From an uncultured Lachnospiraceae bacterium (GTDB taxonomy: Bacteria; Bacillota; Clostridia; Lachnospirales; Lachnospiraceae), in contig CAJUEW010000006.1 of assembly GCA_910585465.1 (NCBI GenBank), positions 120,911 through 145,897 of the forward strand: a stretch of DNA of 24,987 nt, in the 5' to 3' direction. This document shows positions 15,944 to 23,962 of the stretch, in pieces; positions within the stretch are counted from its first letter, which is position 1, and every line of letters starts with the position of its first letter. Both the position numbers and the translations under genes were made by a program. A model generated the notes under the pieces. The model had not been told where the DNA came from. It saw only the letters and a program-made list of their open reading frames with translations, and ran no database searches.

Positions 15944-17098
15944 TTACTCCCCTTCCTGTCCTGCTTCTGTTTCCATACTCAGCACGCCTGCAAGAACAAA
16001 CGGATTAAACGCCAGATCTGCAAGCCTCGGCTCCGTCACGCTGAAAATCAGTATAAATAAAATAATCCAGCAGAGATAATACCTTTTTCCAGTAATTGCC
16101 TTTCTGACTGCCAGACTGTACAGCAAAATAATAAGTATTAAAAACACAATGCCATATTCCAGCATCACCTGAAGATAGGAACAGTCTACATAATTGTATG
16201 CCTTATCAGGAGCCGTCCCAAGCGCGAACCCGATCCACTCAATGGGACGCCCAAACAAAGTAATTCCATAATCACCGACTGCCTGACGTCCCAGCCTCAG
16301 TCTTCCGCTGAGCAGGCTGTTTAGTCTGGCATATACCGCATTTGTGCTGTCATACTCTGTATGAAGCAGAACTGCAAAAAGGCCAATCACCGCAGGCGCT
16401 GCCAGAAACAGTTTATAGAAGCCCGGGCTTATTCTTCCTTTCTCAATATAGCTTCCAAAAACCAGAAAAAAGGTCAGTATTACCGCGGACAGGAAAAAGG
16501 TCATCCTGGAATCCGTCATACGGTAAAACCAGCAGTCAATCCCAAGCAAAACACAATATTCTGCCAGCTTTAATCTTCCTTTTTTCAGATGAATGTATTC
16601 CAGAAGAATAAAAAAATATAAAATAGCTCCTGTTGTCGTCCATGAAAATCCAAGAAAATGCCTGGGCCGGATATCAGGCTCCATAATATAGTCCTCTATG
16701 AATCCCGTCTGAGACAGCCCCACAATAATTGTTAATATCACAGACTGTATCCACATGGCTGTTTTAACAATTCGATCTATGCTGATGCCTCTGCCTGCAA
16801 TAAAAAACAACAAATACAGAACCATGGTCTTGTTCATGCTTCCGGTAAAGCTCAGAAATATCAGGCCAAATACAAGTATCCACAGCATAAGCTCAGACCT
16901 TGTATAGATTCCATCCATAAGGATTTTTAACAGACAGACACCATAGGACAGATAACGCATCATTTTCAGCACATAGGAAAACAGATTCGGTTCGTTATAC
17001 GGACTGACATTCCAGATAGTCATCTCCAGCACAATAGAACAGATAAACACTATAAAGGCAAAAAAGAAAAGGATCTCACTTCTGTTCAGCTTTCCCAT
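15944..17098 (-). CDS. Wzy-type polysaccharide polymerase
   Basis: A 384-residue membrane protein has about ten helices and a central segment RPRHFLGFSWTTTGAILYF followed by an Arg-containing YRMTDSRMTFF stretch. This pattern is common in Wzy-like polymerases of clostridial EPS loci. A polar outer loop around residues 245-285 contains several Arg residues (RLNSLLSGRLRLGRQA). The enzyme should polymerise repeat units delivered by the flippase encoded next. Its ATG overlaps the end of the preceding transferase gene by 23 bases. Wzy proteins diverge strongly, so the family call rests on topology, the R-rich loops and position between a transferase and a Wzx. Confidence 0.82.
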   Translation of the reverse strand: MGKLNRSEILFFFAFIVFICSIVLEMTIWNVSPYNEPNLFSYVLKMMRYLSYGVCLLKILMDGIYTRSELMLWILVFGLIFLSFTGSMNKTMVLYLLFFIAGRGISIDRIVKTAMWIQSVILTIIVGLSQTGFIEDYIMEPDIRPRHFLGFSWTTTGAILYFFILLEYIHLKKGRLKLAEYCVLLGIDCWFYRMTDSRMTFFLSAVILTFFLVFGSYIEKGRISPGFYKLFLAAPAVIGLFAVLLHTEYDSTNAVYARLNSLLSGRLRLGRQAVGDYGITLFGRPIEWIGFALGTAPDKAYNYVDCSYLQVMLEYGIVFLILIILLYSLAVRKAITGKRYYLCWIILFILIFSVTEPRLADLAFNPFVLAGVLSMETEAGQEGE

Positions 17099-18188
17099 TA
17101 CATTTTACTCCATTCAGACAGGCTGCTGCCGCTCTCCTTGTATAATATCCGCTTCTGAGTCTTTCGCCCACCTTCACGGCCTGTTCCTTAAGCTGCGTAT
17201 ACTCTTCCTCTGTCATGAAGGCCAGTCTCCGTTCAATATCCGGAATGGAATCTACCGTAATTCCGCAGCGGTTTTCTGTCACAAATCCTGCAAGTGCCGC
17301 CTGACTCCAGATAATCACAGGAATCCCGGAAGCCAGATACAGAGAAGTTTTATGGGGATTGTTAATCCGAAGGTACTCCCCATACACGCCGGTACAGGTC
17401 TCTGCGGATTCCCCGTCCCATACCAGGCCGAAGCTTCCTGCCATGGCATAAGGAAGCTCATCCGGAGGAAAAGCTCCAAAATAGCGGATTTTTTCATTCA
17501 CCTCACCGCTGTATCGGACGCCGTACAGATTCATCCGAAGCTCTCCGGACAAGCTATAGAGATACCTGGCCTTATGAGGGGCCAGAGCCCCGGCAATAAT
17601 GACCGGACCGTTTTTATCTCTCTGCACAGCATTTATTTTCCCGGCATCATATCCGGGAACCAGATAATCAAAAATATCCAGCGAGACCATCTTATGACTG
17701 GAAATTCCCATATGACATAAGGCTTCCTTCATTTTTGCATTGTGCACAATCAGTCTGGAGCAGCAGCTTAATATACTTTTTTCTTCCAGCTTCAGACGGA
17801 TTTTTTTCAGAACAGAAATATCCTTCCGTTTCGCCCAGCGCAGTAATTCCAAATCGTGAATCAGCAATATAATCTGCACTCCGCGTTTCTCACAGTTTTG
17901 AAATAATCCGGACAGGAGAACCGAATGTCCAAGAACAGGAAACTGCACAAACAGCTTATCTCCTGCTCCAAGACGCTTTAACTGTTTTTTCCATATATTC
18001 AATACAGTAAAATGCCCCCAGAGCTTCTTGAACAGCCCTCCGTTGGTTCTTTCCTCCTCAAAAGAGGACAGGCTGATTCCGCTCATTCCCATATCGGCCA
18101 GAATGGTATCCACATCATCCCGGGCTTTAATTCCCGCAGTTTTTTGTACTCCTGCGTCTGTCTGAAATTCCTGAATAAAATAATTCAT
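17076..18188 (-). CDS. Gtf3-like / galactofuranosyltransferase-like glycosyltransferase
   Basis: This protein of 370 residues has a GT-B layout. VQFPVLGHS (81-89) and LIHDLELLRW (109-118) match the segments that in Gtf3 and beta-1,6-galactofuranosyltransferase-like proteins read FQFP...IHD. The C-terminal half has NNPHKTSLYLASGIPVI, where Lys and the Gly-Ile-Pro turn contact the donor nucleotide, and a following IIWSQAALAGFV helix. It should add one sugar in the cytoplasm. The frame is open to 18239, overlapping LicD, but ATG 18188 is favoured: GAAGAGG sits about 12 bases upstream inside the LicD end. Galactofuranose is suggested by homology style only. Confidence 0.82.
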   Translation of the reverse strand: MNYFIQEFQTDAGVQKTAGIKARDDVDTILADMGMSGISLSSFEEERTNGGLFKKLWGHFTVLNIWKKQLKRLGAGDKLFVQFPVLGHSVLLSGLFQNCEKRGVQIILLIHDLELLRWAKRKDISVLKKIRLKLEEKSILSCCSRLIVHNAKMKEALCHMGISSHKMVSLDIFDYLVPGYDAGKINAVQRDKNGPVIIAGALAPHKARYLYSLSGELRMNLYGVRYSGEVNEKIRYFGAFPPDELPYAMAGSFGLVWDGESAETCTGVYGEYLRINNPHKTSLYLASGIPVIIWSQAALAGFVTENRCGITVDSIPDIERRLAFMTEEEYTQLKEQAVKVGERLRSGYYTRRAAAACLNGVKCNGKAEQK

Positions 18189-18195
18189 AATAATA

Positions 18196-19023
18196 TTACG
18201 CCTCTTCTTCCACCATGTATGCATGAAGCCCATGCACAATTCTCTTATCCTTGGGCGGAAGCTGCATATAATCCTTATACAGCCCTGTCAGATATTCATG
18301 GTAATTAGACGGCGCATTAAAGAAATGTCCCTCAAACTCCAGCTTTACCGGGGTCATATATTCTTTTTTATGAATCCGTTCCTGGGGGCCGTATCCCCAC
18401 AGAATCCCTCCGATATATTCCGACTCGCCAAAATCATACGTGCTCGCCAATGTATCCATCCTTTTACACAGCTCTTTTATACGGATCAGAGACAAAATCT
18501 TTATCAAAGCCGGCTTTAACAGGCGTTTCAGCGTTGTTTTTCCCTCTCCGCTTTTTGCGAGCTTAAGACACAACAGCCTTCTTAACCGGATAGATTTCCT
18601 GTAAATTCTGTTAAGCGCCTTTTTATCTTTGGGATTTCCGTCAATAGGGAAAATATCAATCCATATTTTATTTACATTTAAATCATTGTCAAAATAATCC
18701 ACATCCACCCTGGTTCTGTTATCCACAAGCTTCATAAACGGATAGCCCAACGTGCCGTTCTTCCAATGGCAAAGCTCCGCATACTCCGCCAGCCCGCTTT
18801 TATCAATCTTCCGGTCGTTTAAAAGTCTGTCATAGTCGGGTCTGGGCATTAATACGTCAATGTCGTCATCCCATGGAATAAATCCCTTGTGCCGGACTGC
18901 GCCCAGCAGAGTCCCTCCGCACAGCGTATAATAAAGATGATTTTCCCTGCACAGCCTGTCGAACTCCACCAGCAGGTTCAGTTCCATTTCTTTTATTTCT
19001 TTTAATTCCAGCTTCCTCATCAT
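18196..19023 (-). CDS. LicD-family phosphotransferase-like protein
   Basis: A 275-residue protein carries the full LicD nucleotidyltransferase-fold signature: CGGTLLGAVRH (35-45) followed by FIPWDDDIDVLMPRPDYD (48-65). The Asp cluster binds metal. LicD proteins transfer phosphocholine, or in other branches a different phospho-group, onto sugars of surface polymers. Two start codons follow each other (19023 and 19020) after AGGAGGGAG; the first is 5 bases from the ribosome site. It overlaps none of its neighbours but lies within 30 bases of the GT4 gene upstream. No choline uptake or activation genes (licABC-like) are in the window, so the donor group is open. Confidence 0.92.
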   Translation of the reverse strand: MMRKLELKEIKEMELNLLVEFDRLCRENHLYYTLCGGTLLGAVRHKGFIPWDDDIDVLMPRPDYDRLLNDRKIDKSGLAEYAELCHWKNGTLGYPFMKLVDNRTRVDVDYFDNDLNVNKIWIDIFPIDGNPKDKKALNRIYRKSIRLRRLLCLKLAKSGEGKTTLKRLLKPALIKILSLIRIKELCKRMDTLASTYDFGESEYIGGILWGYGPQERIHKKEYMTPVKLEFEGHFFNAPSNYHEYLTGLYKDYMQLPPKDKRIVHGLHAYMVEEEA

Positions 19024-19053
19024 TTCTCCCTCCTCAGCCTTCCCGGCAGAATG

Positions 19054-20121
19054 CTAGGCGGTGTTACACAAAATTTTACAGATTGTTTCCAATGTTTTCA
19101 GTTTGTCAAAGCCCGACTCTGCCAGAGCTTCCGATGTATCCTCCCTGGGACAGTTCTTCAGCGAGATCACCTTTTGTGCCCAGCTTAAGGCCGGAGACTT
19201 TAACGGCATCCGATAAGCCTCTTTCGTAATCTGAATCTCCTTAGAAGAATTGTCTGAAATTACTAAAGGCAGTCCCGATGCCTGGGCTTCAATTCCCACT
19301 ATGACTAAGCCTTCAAACAAGCTCGGCAGAAGAAAAACATCCATCGCCTGCATATACTTGTCCACAGAATCTGTAACTCCCAGAAAACGGACAGCATCTG
19401 AGAGCCCCAAATCCTTTACCTTCCGTTCAACCGCCCCCCTAAGCTCTCCCTCTCCGATCAGCAGCAGACGGGCGGTCTGATCCATCCGGTATATTTCCCA
19501 GAAAATGTCAATCAAAAAGGTGTGATTTTTCTGCTTGTTAAACCGCCCCACATGACCTATAATAAAATTCTTTTCCCAGCCCAGCTTTCTGCGGTACTCT
19601 TCTCTCACCTTCCGGTCAAACCGGTACTTTGCAATATCAATTCCATTTAAAACCACTTTGTATCCGCTAAAATAAGCCCATGCTCCCGCCAGTTCCGAGC
19701 AGGCAATTTTATCAGTAACGATTTTGTTGAAAAAAGGCTTCAGTATATAATGAACCAGAGGAAAATCAGATTTTGTATTATGGCAGTGTGTAATAATGCT
19801 CTTTACTCCGGCCAGCCTTGCAGGAAAAGCCTCCAAAAACATCATGGCGCTGTTACCATGAATATATACTCCATTGTAGCCGCCTTTTCGGACAATTTTA
19901 TAGATCCCCTTCATATATTCCAATACCTTACGCTTCCGGGGAAGCACATGGACAGGCGTCTGATCCAGCTTAAGGCGGCTCCAGTATTCATTTTCTTCAT
20001 AAAAAGAGCTTGCAAATTCAAAGCTTACTCTCTCTTTACTGTAATCATAGACATCCATTATGATTTTGGTCAGCCCATCATGCATAAACGGAGTAGTAGC
20101 TAAAATTAATATTCTCTTCAT
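19054..20121 (-). CDS. GT4-family glycosyltransferase
   Basis: This 355-residue protein has GT-B transferase motifs. These are HDGLTKIIMDVYDY (14-27) at the acceptor side, VLNGIDIAKYRF (157-168), HVGRFNKQKNHTFLI (190-204), and the E-x7-E pair Glu270 and Glu278 in LFEGLVIVGIEAQASGLP. It resembles the EpsF-like GT4 branch that adds sugars in exopolysaccharide synthesis. An in-frame TAG two codons upstream fixes the start at ATG 20121. The nearest strong ribosome site, GAGGAGG, is 16 bases away, longer than usual, so translation may be weak or rely on a GAGA next to the ATG. The 68-bp gap to the DUF4422 gene holds only this site. Confidence 0.92.
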   Translation of the reverse strand: MKRILILATTPFMHDGLTKIIMDVYDYSKERVSFEFASSFYEENEYWSRLKLDQTPVHVLPRKRKVLEYMKGIYKIVRKGGYNGVYIHGNSAMMFLEAFPARLAGVKSIITHCHNTKSDFPLVHYILKPFFNKIVTDKIACSELAGAWAYFSGYKVVLNGIDIAKYRFDRKVREEYRRKLGWEKNFIIGHVGRFNKQKNHTFLIDIFWEIYRMDQTARLLLIGEGELRGAVERKVKDLGLSDAVRFLGVTDSVDKYMQAMDVFLLPSLFEGLVIVGIEAQASGLPLVISDNSSKEIQITKEAYRMPLKSPALSWAQKVISLKNCPREDTSEALAESGFDKLKTLETICKILCNTA

Positions 20122-20189
20122 TCTCTAATACGGAAATCCTCCTCATTTTATTAGCACTGCTTCTGTTCCCCCTGCATAACAGTCCCTTT

Positions 20190-20984
20190 TTAAAAGCTTC
20201 CCTCATATTTTTTATGAAAAAATTTAGCTTTTAAAAATGCCAGTATTTTCTTGCTCCAGTTCACCTTTTCCGTATATACCACAGGCAGCTCCTTCACCTG
20301 GGATTTTTTTATCCTTCCATGCTCCAGCTGATAGTCCAGCCATACATTAAAGATAATCTCACTGACCCGCCCGTAAAAACGCCCCTGAAAGGCAGACAAA
20401 GACGACATGCTGCCCCGCTTTTCCAACGCAAACAGAATGTCAAAAAGCCATGTACAATATTCATTGAGAAGCTCGCGCTCCATAATCATCATATTGAACA
20501 TATATCCATATGTTCGTTTCATGACCCGATCATAGGATGAAAGATAGTCAGAATATATCTGCGCCACCACTTCTCTTGTCTGATTCAGATGCTCTTCATA
20601 ATGGGTATGCTGATAGTGGGAATAAAGGGATTCAATATAATACCGCCGCTTTTCCGGGACAAATATTCTGTATCCGGGCAGCATGCGCTGAAGCTCGCCC
20701 TTTGTCAGAATCCGTTCAAAAGGATTTCCTCCCCTTTTCGCCCCTGCAAAATGCCTGCGGTAATGTACAAGCCCGATATAATCCGCATCCAGATTCTTCC
20801 ACGCCCAGTACAGCCCCGTCAGCTCACAGAAGCTGGGATTTTTGGAGGAAATATTCTCTCCCGTATTATCCCTTGCGTAACCCAGATCTCCCTTGCCCTC
20901 CGCGCCTACATGGAGCGGCAGATATATGGAATCCCTGGGCATTTCATATTTTTTATGAGTAGCAATGATTATTTTTATATTCAT
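20190..20984 (-). CDS. DUF4422-family glycosyltransferase
   Basis: A 264-residue soluble protein is recognisable as the DUF4422 family. It begins IKIIIATHKKYEMP (3-16), then has the family's NISSKNPSFCELTGLYWAWKN segment near 44-64 and GLVHYRRHF (71-79). The family is found almost only in capsule and EPS loci and is treated as glycosyltransferase-like, though few members have been assayed. AGGGA lies 6 bases before the ATG. It is the first gene after the promoter at 21034-21062, so it opens the transferase section of the right module. Confidence 0.9.
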   Translation of the reverse strand: MNIKIIIATHKKYEMPRDSIYLPLHVGAEGKGDLGYARDNTGENISSKNPSFCELTGLYWAWKNLDADYIGLVHYRRHFAGAKRGGNPFERILTKGELQRMLPGYRIFVPEKRRYYIESLYSHYQHTHYEEHLNQTREVVAQIYSDYLSSYDRVMKRTYGYMFNMMIMERELLNEYCTWLFDILFALEKRGSMSSLSAFQGRFYGRVSEIIFNVWLDYQLEHGRIKKSQVKELPVVYTEKVNWSKKILAFLKAKFFHKKYEGSF

Positions 20985-21033
20985 CTTTATTCCCTGTATC
21001 AGTTTTCTTTATCAGTTTTCCTATATTAAGCTT

Positions 21034-21062
21034 ATTCTAACATCGCTGATTCCTAAAATCAA
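21034..21062 (-). promoter_or_regulatory. Internal sigma-A promoter upstream of the DUF4422 gene
   Basis: On the minus strand TTGATT (21057-21062) and TAGAAT (21034-21039) are 17 bases apart. TGT directly precedes the -10, an extended element. The predicted start near 21027 gives a leader of about 42 bases. The gap 20985-21129 also holds a direct repeat, ATCAGTTTTC at 20998-21007 and 21011-21020, inside the leader, and a small palindrome at 21091-21102. I see no terminator ahead of the promoter. Confidence 0.68.
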
Positions 21063-21129
21063 TTCCCTGAGCACTTTTTTATCTCCCGCCCTTATGTATA
21101 AGCTTTTCACTTACCATAATCCTTTTCTG

Positions 21130-22614
21130 TCATTCAGGCAGGTTCTTTTCTATATTCTGCTTTGCAATATATCTGAAGAAAAAACTCTTTTCCATATCCC
21201 CCCAAAAATTATTGGCAGTAAAAAGCTCCTCCTCCGAGACTGTAGCGGCAAAAATATATTTATGATCATGGGCCCGGTTGGCAGTCTCCGCAATGGTTCT
21301 GTTAAACTCATGAATAGGAGTGATGCTTCCAATCATCAGCAATACTGCCAGACCTCCCAGCACCAGATAGTCCTTGCCCTTCCAGGATTTCTCCAGCGTC
21401 TCCACAACCAGAAGATACAGCAGCATAAGAGCAGGTATGGAAGCACGCATGCAGAAATCCGGCCCGGAACCGACTTTGATCCACGGACAGATGCACAGCC
21501 ATATGCATATAATATAGAATAACACATTTTTCTTCTGATATTTATAAATTGCAATCCAATATACGCCAACCTCAAACAGTACAAATGTGATCCATATAAA
21601 CAGATATGCTTTGGGACCGTCCGCCTCTGCTATCATCCTTGTATTCTGGCCCGATATATTTCCTTTCAGATATAAAAACGAAAGAATCCCTACCATTCCT
21701 CCGCCCAGCACATTTTCCAGCGTAATCGTGTCTTCCAGAAATATCCTCACTTTCTCTCCTGGCGAACCCTTTCCGCCAAAACGTCTCAGCATAAAATATA
21801 CCGTAAAAGGAAACATTCCCACAAAAGGAATCGTGCTTGTCAGCATTGCACAGCTAAGAAGCAGTACCATCTGACGGTTATTTTTCTGCAGATACAGCAG
21901 CAGAATCAAAAGCCATGCCGGTACCGCCTGATTAAAAACCCAAAAAAGCTGTGTGGTCATGGCAGAATACTGCAGACCCGTGTTGGGCCACCACTCCAGA
22001 TGCGCGGTGATATTTCTCAGGTTTTCCCCTCCTCCAATCACATATGCAGGCACCGCATCCAGTCCGCTGATGAAAATAAATATCAGCAGCGGCCATACCG
22101 CAATTTCTTTTCGGATTACACATATAAAATAATACACGCAGAATACACCGACAGCCGCCCATACTGCCTGAAAACAATATCCGGCATCCATACCCAGCAG
22201 CTTTCCTACTAAGGCAGACGGCATCCAGAAGCCAATATAGTATACAAGCGCATGAACAGAAACAGTCCCCTCAACCTGCACAGCCTTTGCGGCCGGCCAG
22301 GAATGATTGACCAGCGCCTCAAAAATCGCATTACGCCAGTCGTGATCCGTATTCTGGAATACCAGCTTGCCGACTCCCGAGAAATATACCCAAAATACAA
22401 TGATCAGAAAAATAAACACCATTTTTTCCCGTTCTCCCGGATTCCATACAGGCTCCCACAGCTCCGGCAGATTTTTTATCATCCGAAAAAAACAATAAAT
22501 AAGAATTACTGCCCCTGGCGCTGCCACATACCATTTACACCATCCAAGCAGAAAGATGAGAAACGGAAGCAGAACATATAAGTATGCAATTCCTAACATA
22601 TTTTTTGTTCTCAT
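21130..22614 (-). CDS. Multi-spanning membrane protein, possible GT-C glycosyltransferase
   Basis: This 494-residue protein has roughly 11 to 13 membrane helices. I do not recognise a named family with confidence. After the early helices (about 7-45 and 63-82) a polar outer loop reads FQNTDHDWRNAIFEALVNHSW (87-107), with Asp90 and Asp92. An acidic first extracellular loop of this kind is the hallmark of GT-C transferases that use lipid-phosphate sugars. A later loop, ENLRNITAHLEWWPNTG, is Trp/Asn-rich, also common in that fold. The C-terminus (ANNFWGDMEKSFFFRYI) is soluble. The ribosome site GGGAGG is about 12 bases from the ATG. It lies just after a flippase, so adding a branch sugar outside the membrane is one reading; a second polymerase is another. 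Confidence 0.6.
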   Translation of the reverse strand: MRTKNMLGIAYLYVLLPFLIFLLGWCKWYVAAPGAVILIYCFFRMIKNLPELWEPVWNPGEREKMVFIFLIIVFWVYFSGVGKLVFQNTDHDWRNAIFEALVNHSWPAAKAVQVEGTVSVHALVYYIGFWMPSALVGKLLGMDAGYCFQAVWAAVGVFCVYYFICVIRKEIAVWPLLIFIFISGLDAVPAYVIGGGENLRNITAHLEWWPNTGLQYSAMTTQLFWVFNQAVPAWLLILLLYLQKNNRQMVLLLSCAMLTSTIPFVGMFPFTVYFMLRRFGGKGSPGEKVRIFLEDTITLENVLGGGMVGILSFLYLKGNISGQNTRMIAEADGPKAYLFIWITFVLFEVGVYWIAIYKYQKKNVLFYIICIWLCICPWIKVGSGPDFCMRASIPALMLLYLLVVETLEKSWKGKDYLVLGGLAVLLMIGSITPIHEFNRTIAETANRAHDHKYIFAATVSEEELFTANNFWGDMEKSFFFRYIAKQNIEKNLPE

Positions 22615-22618
22615 AATT

Positions 22619-23899
22619 TTATGATACCTCCCTTTTTCCCATTCCTGTCATAATCCCGTATACGAGCAGGATTCCAAATATTACACACAGTGCAATCATC
22701 AGTCCCAAATATAGAATTGTTGCTCCGAACATAGAATAACGTTCCACCAGAACCGGGGACAAAACATAGGCAAAAACAGCTACAATCATGTAGCCCCATG
22801 CCAGACTTTTCTGAAAACGTATAATTGTAATAATCGTCACCTGAAGTCCCGAAAAGGCAAGAAATCCTCCTCCAAGAAGCAGAATCAAAAGCTCTGTCTT
22901 ATATGAGGTCAGATCTGTATTGTACATTGCCGAAAGGACAGGCACCCCAATCAGATAGGCTCCTGTCATGCATACTGCTGTTATCAATACAATCACCAGC
23001 ATCTGTCCCAGAAAAAGCTTTACAAATCTCTTTATTTTTCCCTGATTCCACATCAAAGACATTCTTGCAACCATGGGATTAAAAACAAAGCCATTCAACA
23101 GCCCAATCACAAAAACCGGCATGGCAATAAATCCATAACAGGCCTGCAGCTCATCACTTAAAATACTGTCAATGGCATACTTCGGCGCATTACCTATATA
23201 AAAGGAAAGAAAGGTTCCAAGAAAAAGCGGAAAACATATTTTCAGCAGCCGGAATACCTCCCTGCTGTTCACGTCCTTCTCTCCAGACTGTTCAAATCCA
23301 TCATTACTGTATTTTGTAAACAACACAAAAAGCAAGGCTGTAAGCAACGTTGAAGCAATCAGAACGATCAGCAGATTCCTGGTTACTATAAGCCCAATGC
23401 CAAAAAACAAAATCGTAATCGCCAGTCTGAGTGTCATTGCCTTACCGGCAATGTCAAGTCTTCCTTTTTGCTGATACATGGCATGATAGACATCCTCCGC
23501 CGCATCTACCATTTTAAACACACACATCCATATGATAACCAGGCTCTTATCCAGCGAGTACGCATTTTTATTGCCAATATACCATACATAGACAATAGAA
23601 ACTATAAGCATAACAGCAGATGTAAGCACCCGGGAAATCCCATACTCCGGAAAAGAAAACTGTCCTCTCACATCCGATACCTGGAAATTACGCATTCCAT
23701 ACTTTCCAATAGTCAGGAAAAGATTTGCATTTGCATATGCGATTGTAAAAATTCCTGCCTCTCTTAATCCCATAACACGGGTCAGAATCATCAGCATAAT
23801 CACGGACTGAAACGCCATCAGCATACTTCCCGCCATATTCCAGATAAAGCTGTCCCGCTCCACATATTTTGTCTCAATTAAAAAACTTTTTATCTTCAT
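22619..23899 (-). CDS. Wzx-type polysaccharide flippase (first in window)
   Basis: This 426-residue membrane protein has about 12 helices. WNMAGSMLMAFQSVIMLMILTRV and the following REAGIFTIAYANANLFLTIGKYG stretch match the first helices and loop of the oligosaccharide flippase family. It is slightly shorter than its two relatives in the window and clearly different in sequence. The frame is open from a GTG at 23911, but that is nearly at the predicted transcription start; ATG 23899 with GAGGG about 5 bases upstream is the better start. It is the first gene after the recombinase and the palindrome-bearing promoter. Whether it exports a repeat unit or a single lipid-linked sugar for the following GT-C-like protein is unknown. 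Confidence 0.85.
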   Translation of the reverse strand: MKIKSFLIETKYVERDSFIWNMAGSMLMAFQSVIMLMILTRVMGLREAGIFTIAYANANLFLTIGKYGMRNFQVSDVRGQFSFPEYGISRVLTSAVMLIVSIVYVWYIGNKNAYSLDKSLVIIWMCVFKMVDAAEDVYHAMYQQKGRLDIAGKAMTLRLAITILFFGIGLIVTRNLLIVLIASTLLTALLFVLFTKYSNDGFEQSGEKDVNSREVFRLLKICFPLFLGTFLSFYIGNAPKYAIDSILSDELQACYGFIAMPVFVIGLLNGFVFNPMVARMSLMWNQGKIKRFVKLFLGQMLVIVLITAVCMTGAYLIGVPVLSAMYNTDLTSYKTELLILLLGGGFLAFSGLQVTIITIIRFQKSLAWGYMIVAVFAYVLSPVLVERYSMFGATILYLGLMIALCVIFGILLVYGIMTGMGKREVS

Positions 23900-23919
23900 G
23901 TATTCCCTCACTAGCTTGT

Positions 23920-23948
23920 ATCATATCATTTGTAAATACAAAACACAA
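23920..23948 (-). promoter_or_regulatory. Promoter at the head of the polysaccharide genes
   Basis: On the minus strand TTGTGT (23943-23948) and TATGAT (23920-23925) are separated by 17 bases, in the 63-bp gap between the recombinase and the likely start of the first flippase. Predicted transcription would begin near 23912, leaving only about 13 leader bases that still contain the GAGGG ribosome site. It allows expression of the module without the recombinase transcript. Confidence 0.6.
23929..23942. promoter_or_regulatory. Operator-like palindrome between -35 and -10
   Basis: TTTGTA and TACAAA form perfect inverted arms around AA, filling 14 of the 17 spacer bases of the promoter at 23920-23948. 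A dimeric repressor bound here would block RNA polymerase. The sequence is AT-rich, so chance is possible. Confidence 0.4.
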
Positions 23949-23959
23949 CATTTATTGTG
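23944..23959 (-). terminator. Weak terminator-like hairpin after the recombinase gene
   Basis: CACAA and TTGTG arms (5 base pairs, 6-base loop) are followed on the minus strand by TTTTGTATTT. It starts four bases past the recombinase stop and overlaps the -35 box of the next promoter. The stem is short and AT-rich, so it could at most attenuate read-through from the recombinase into the polysaccharide genes. Confidence 0.3.
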
Positions 23960-23962
23960 ATT

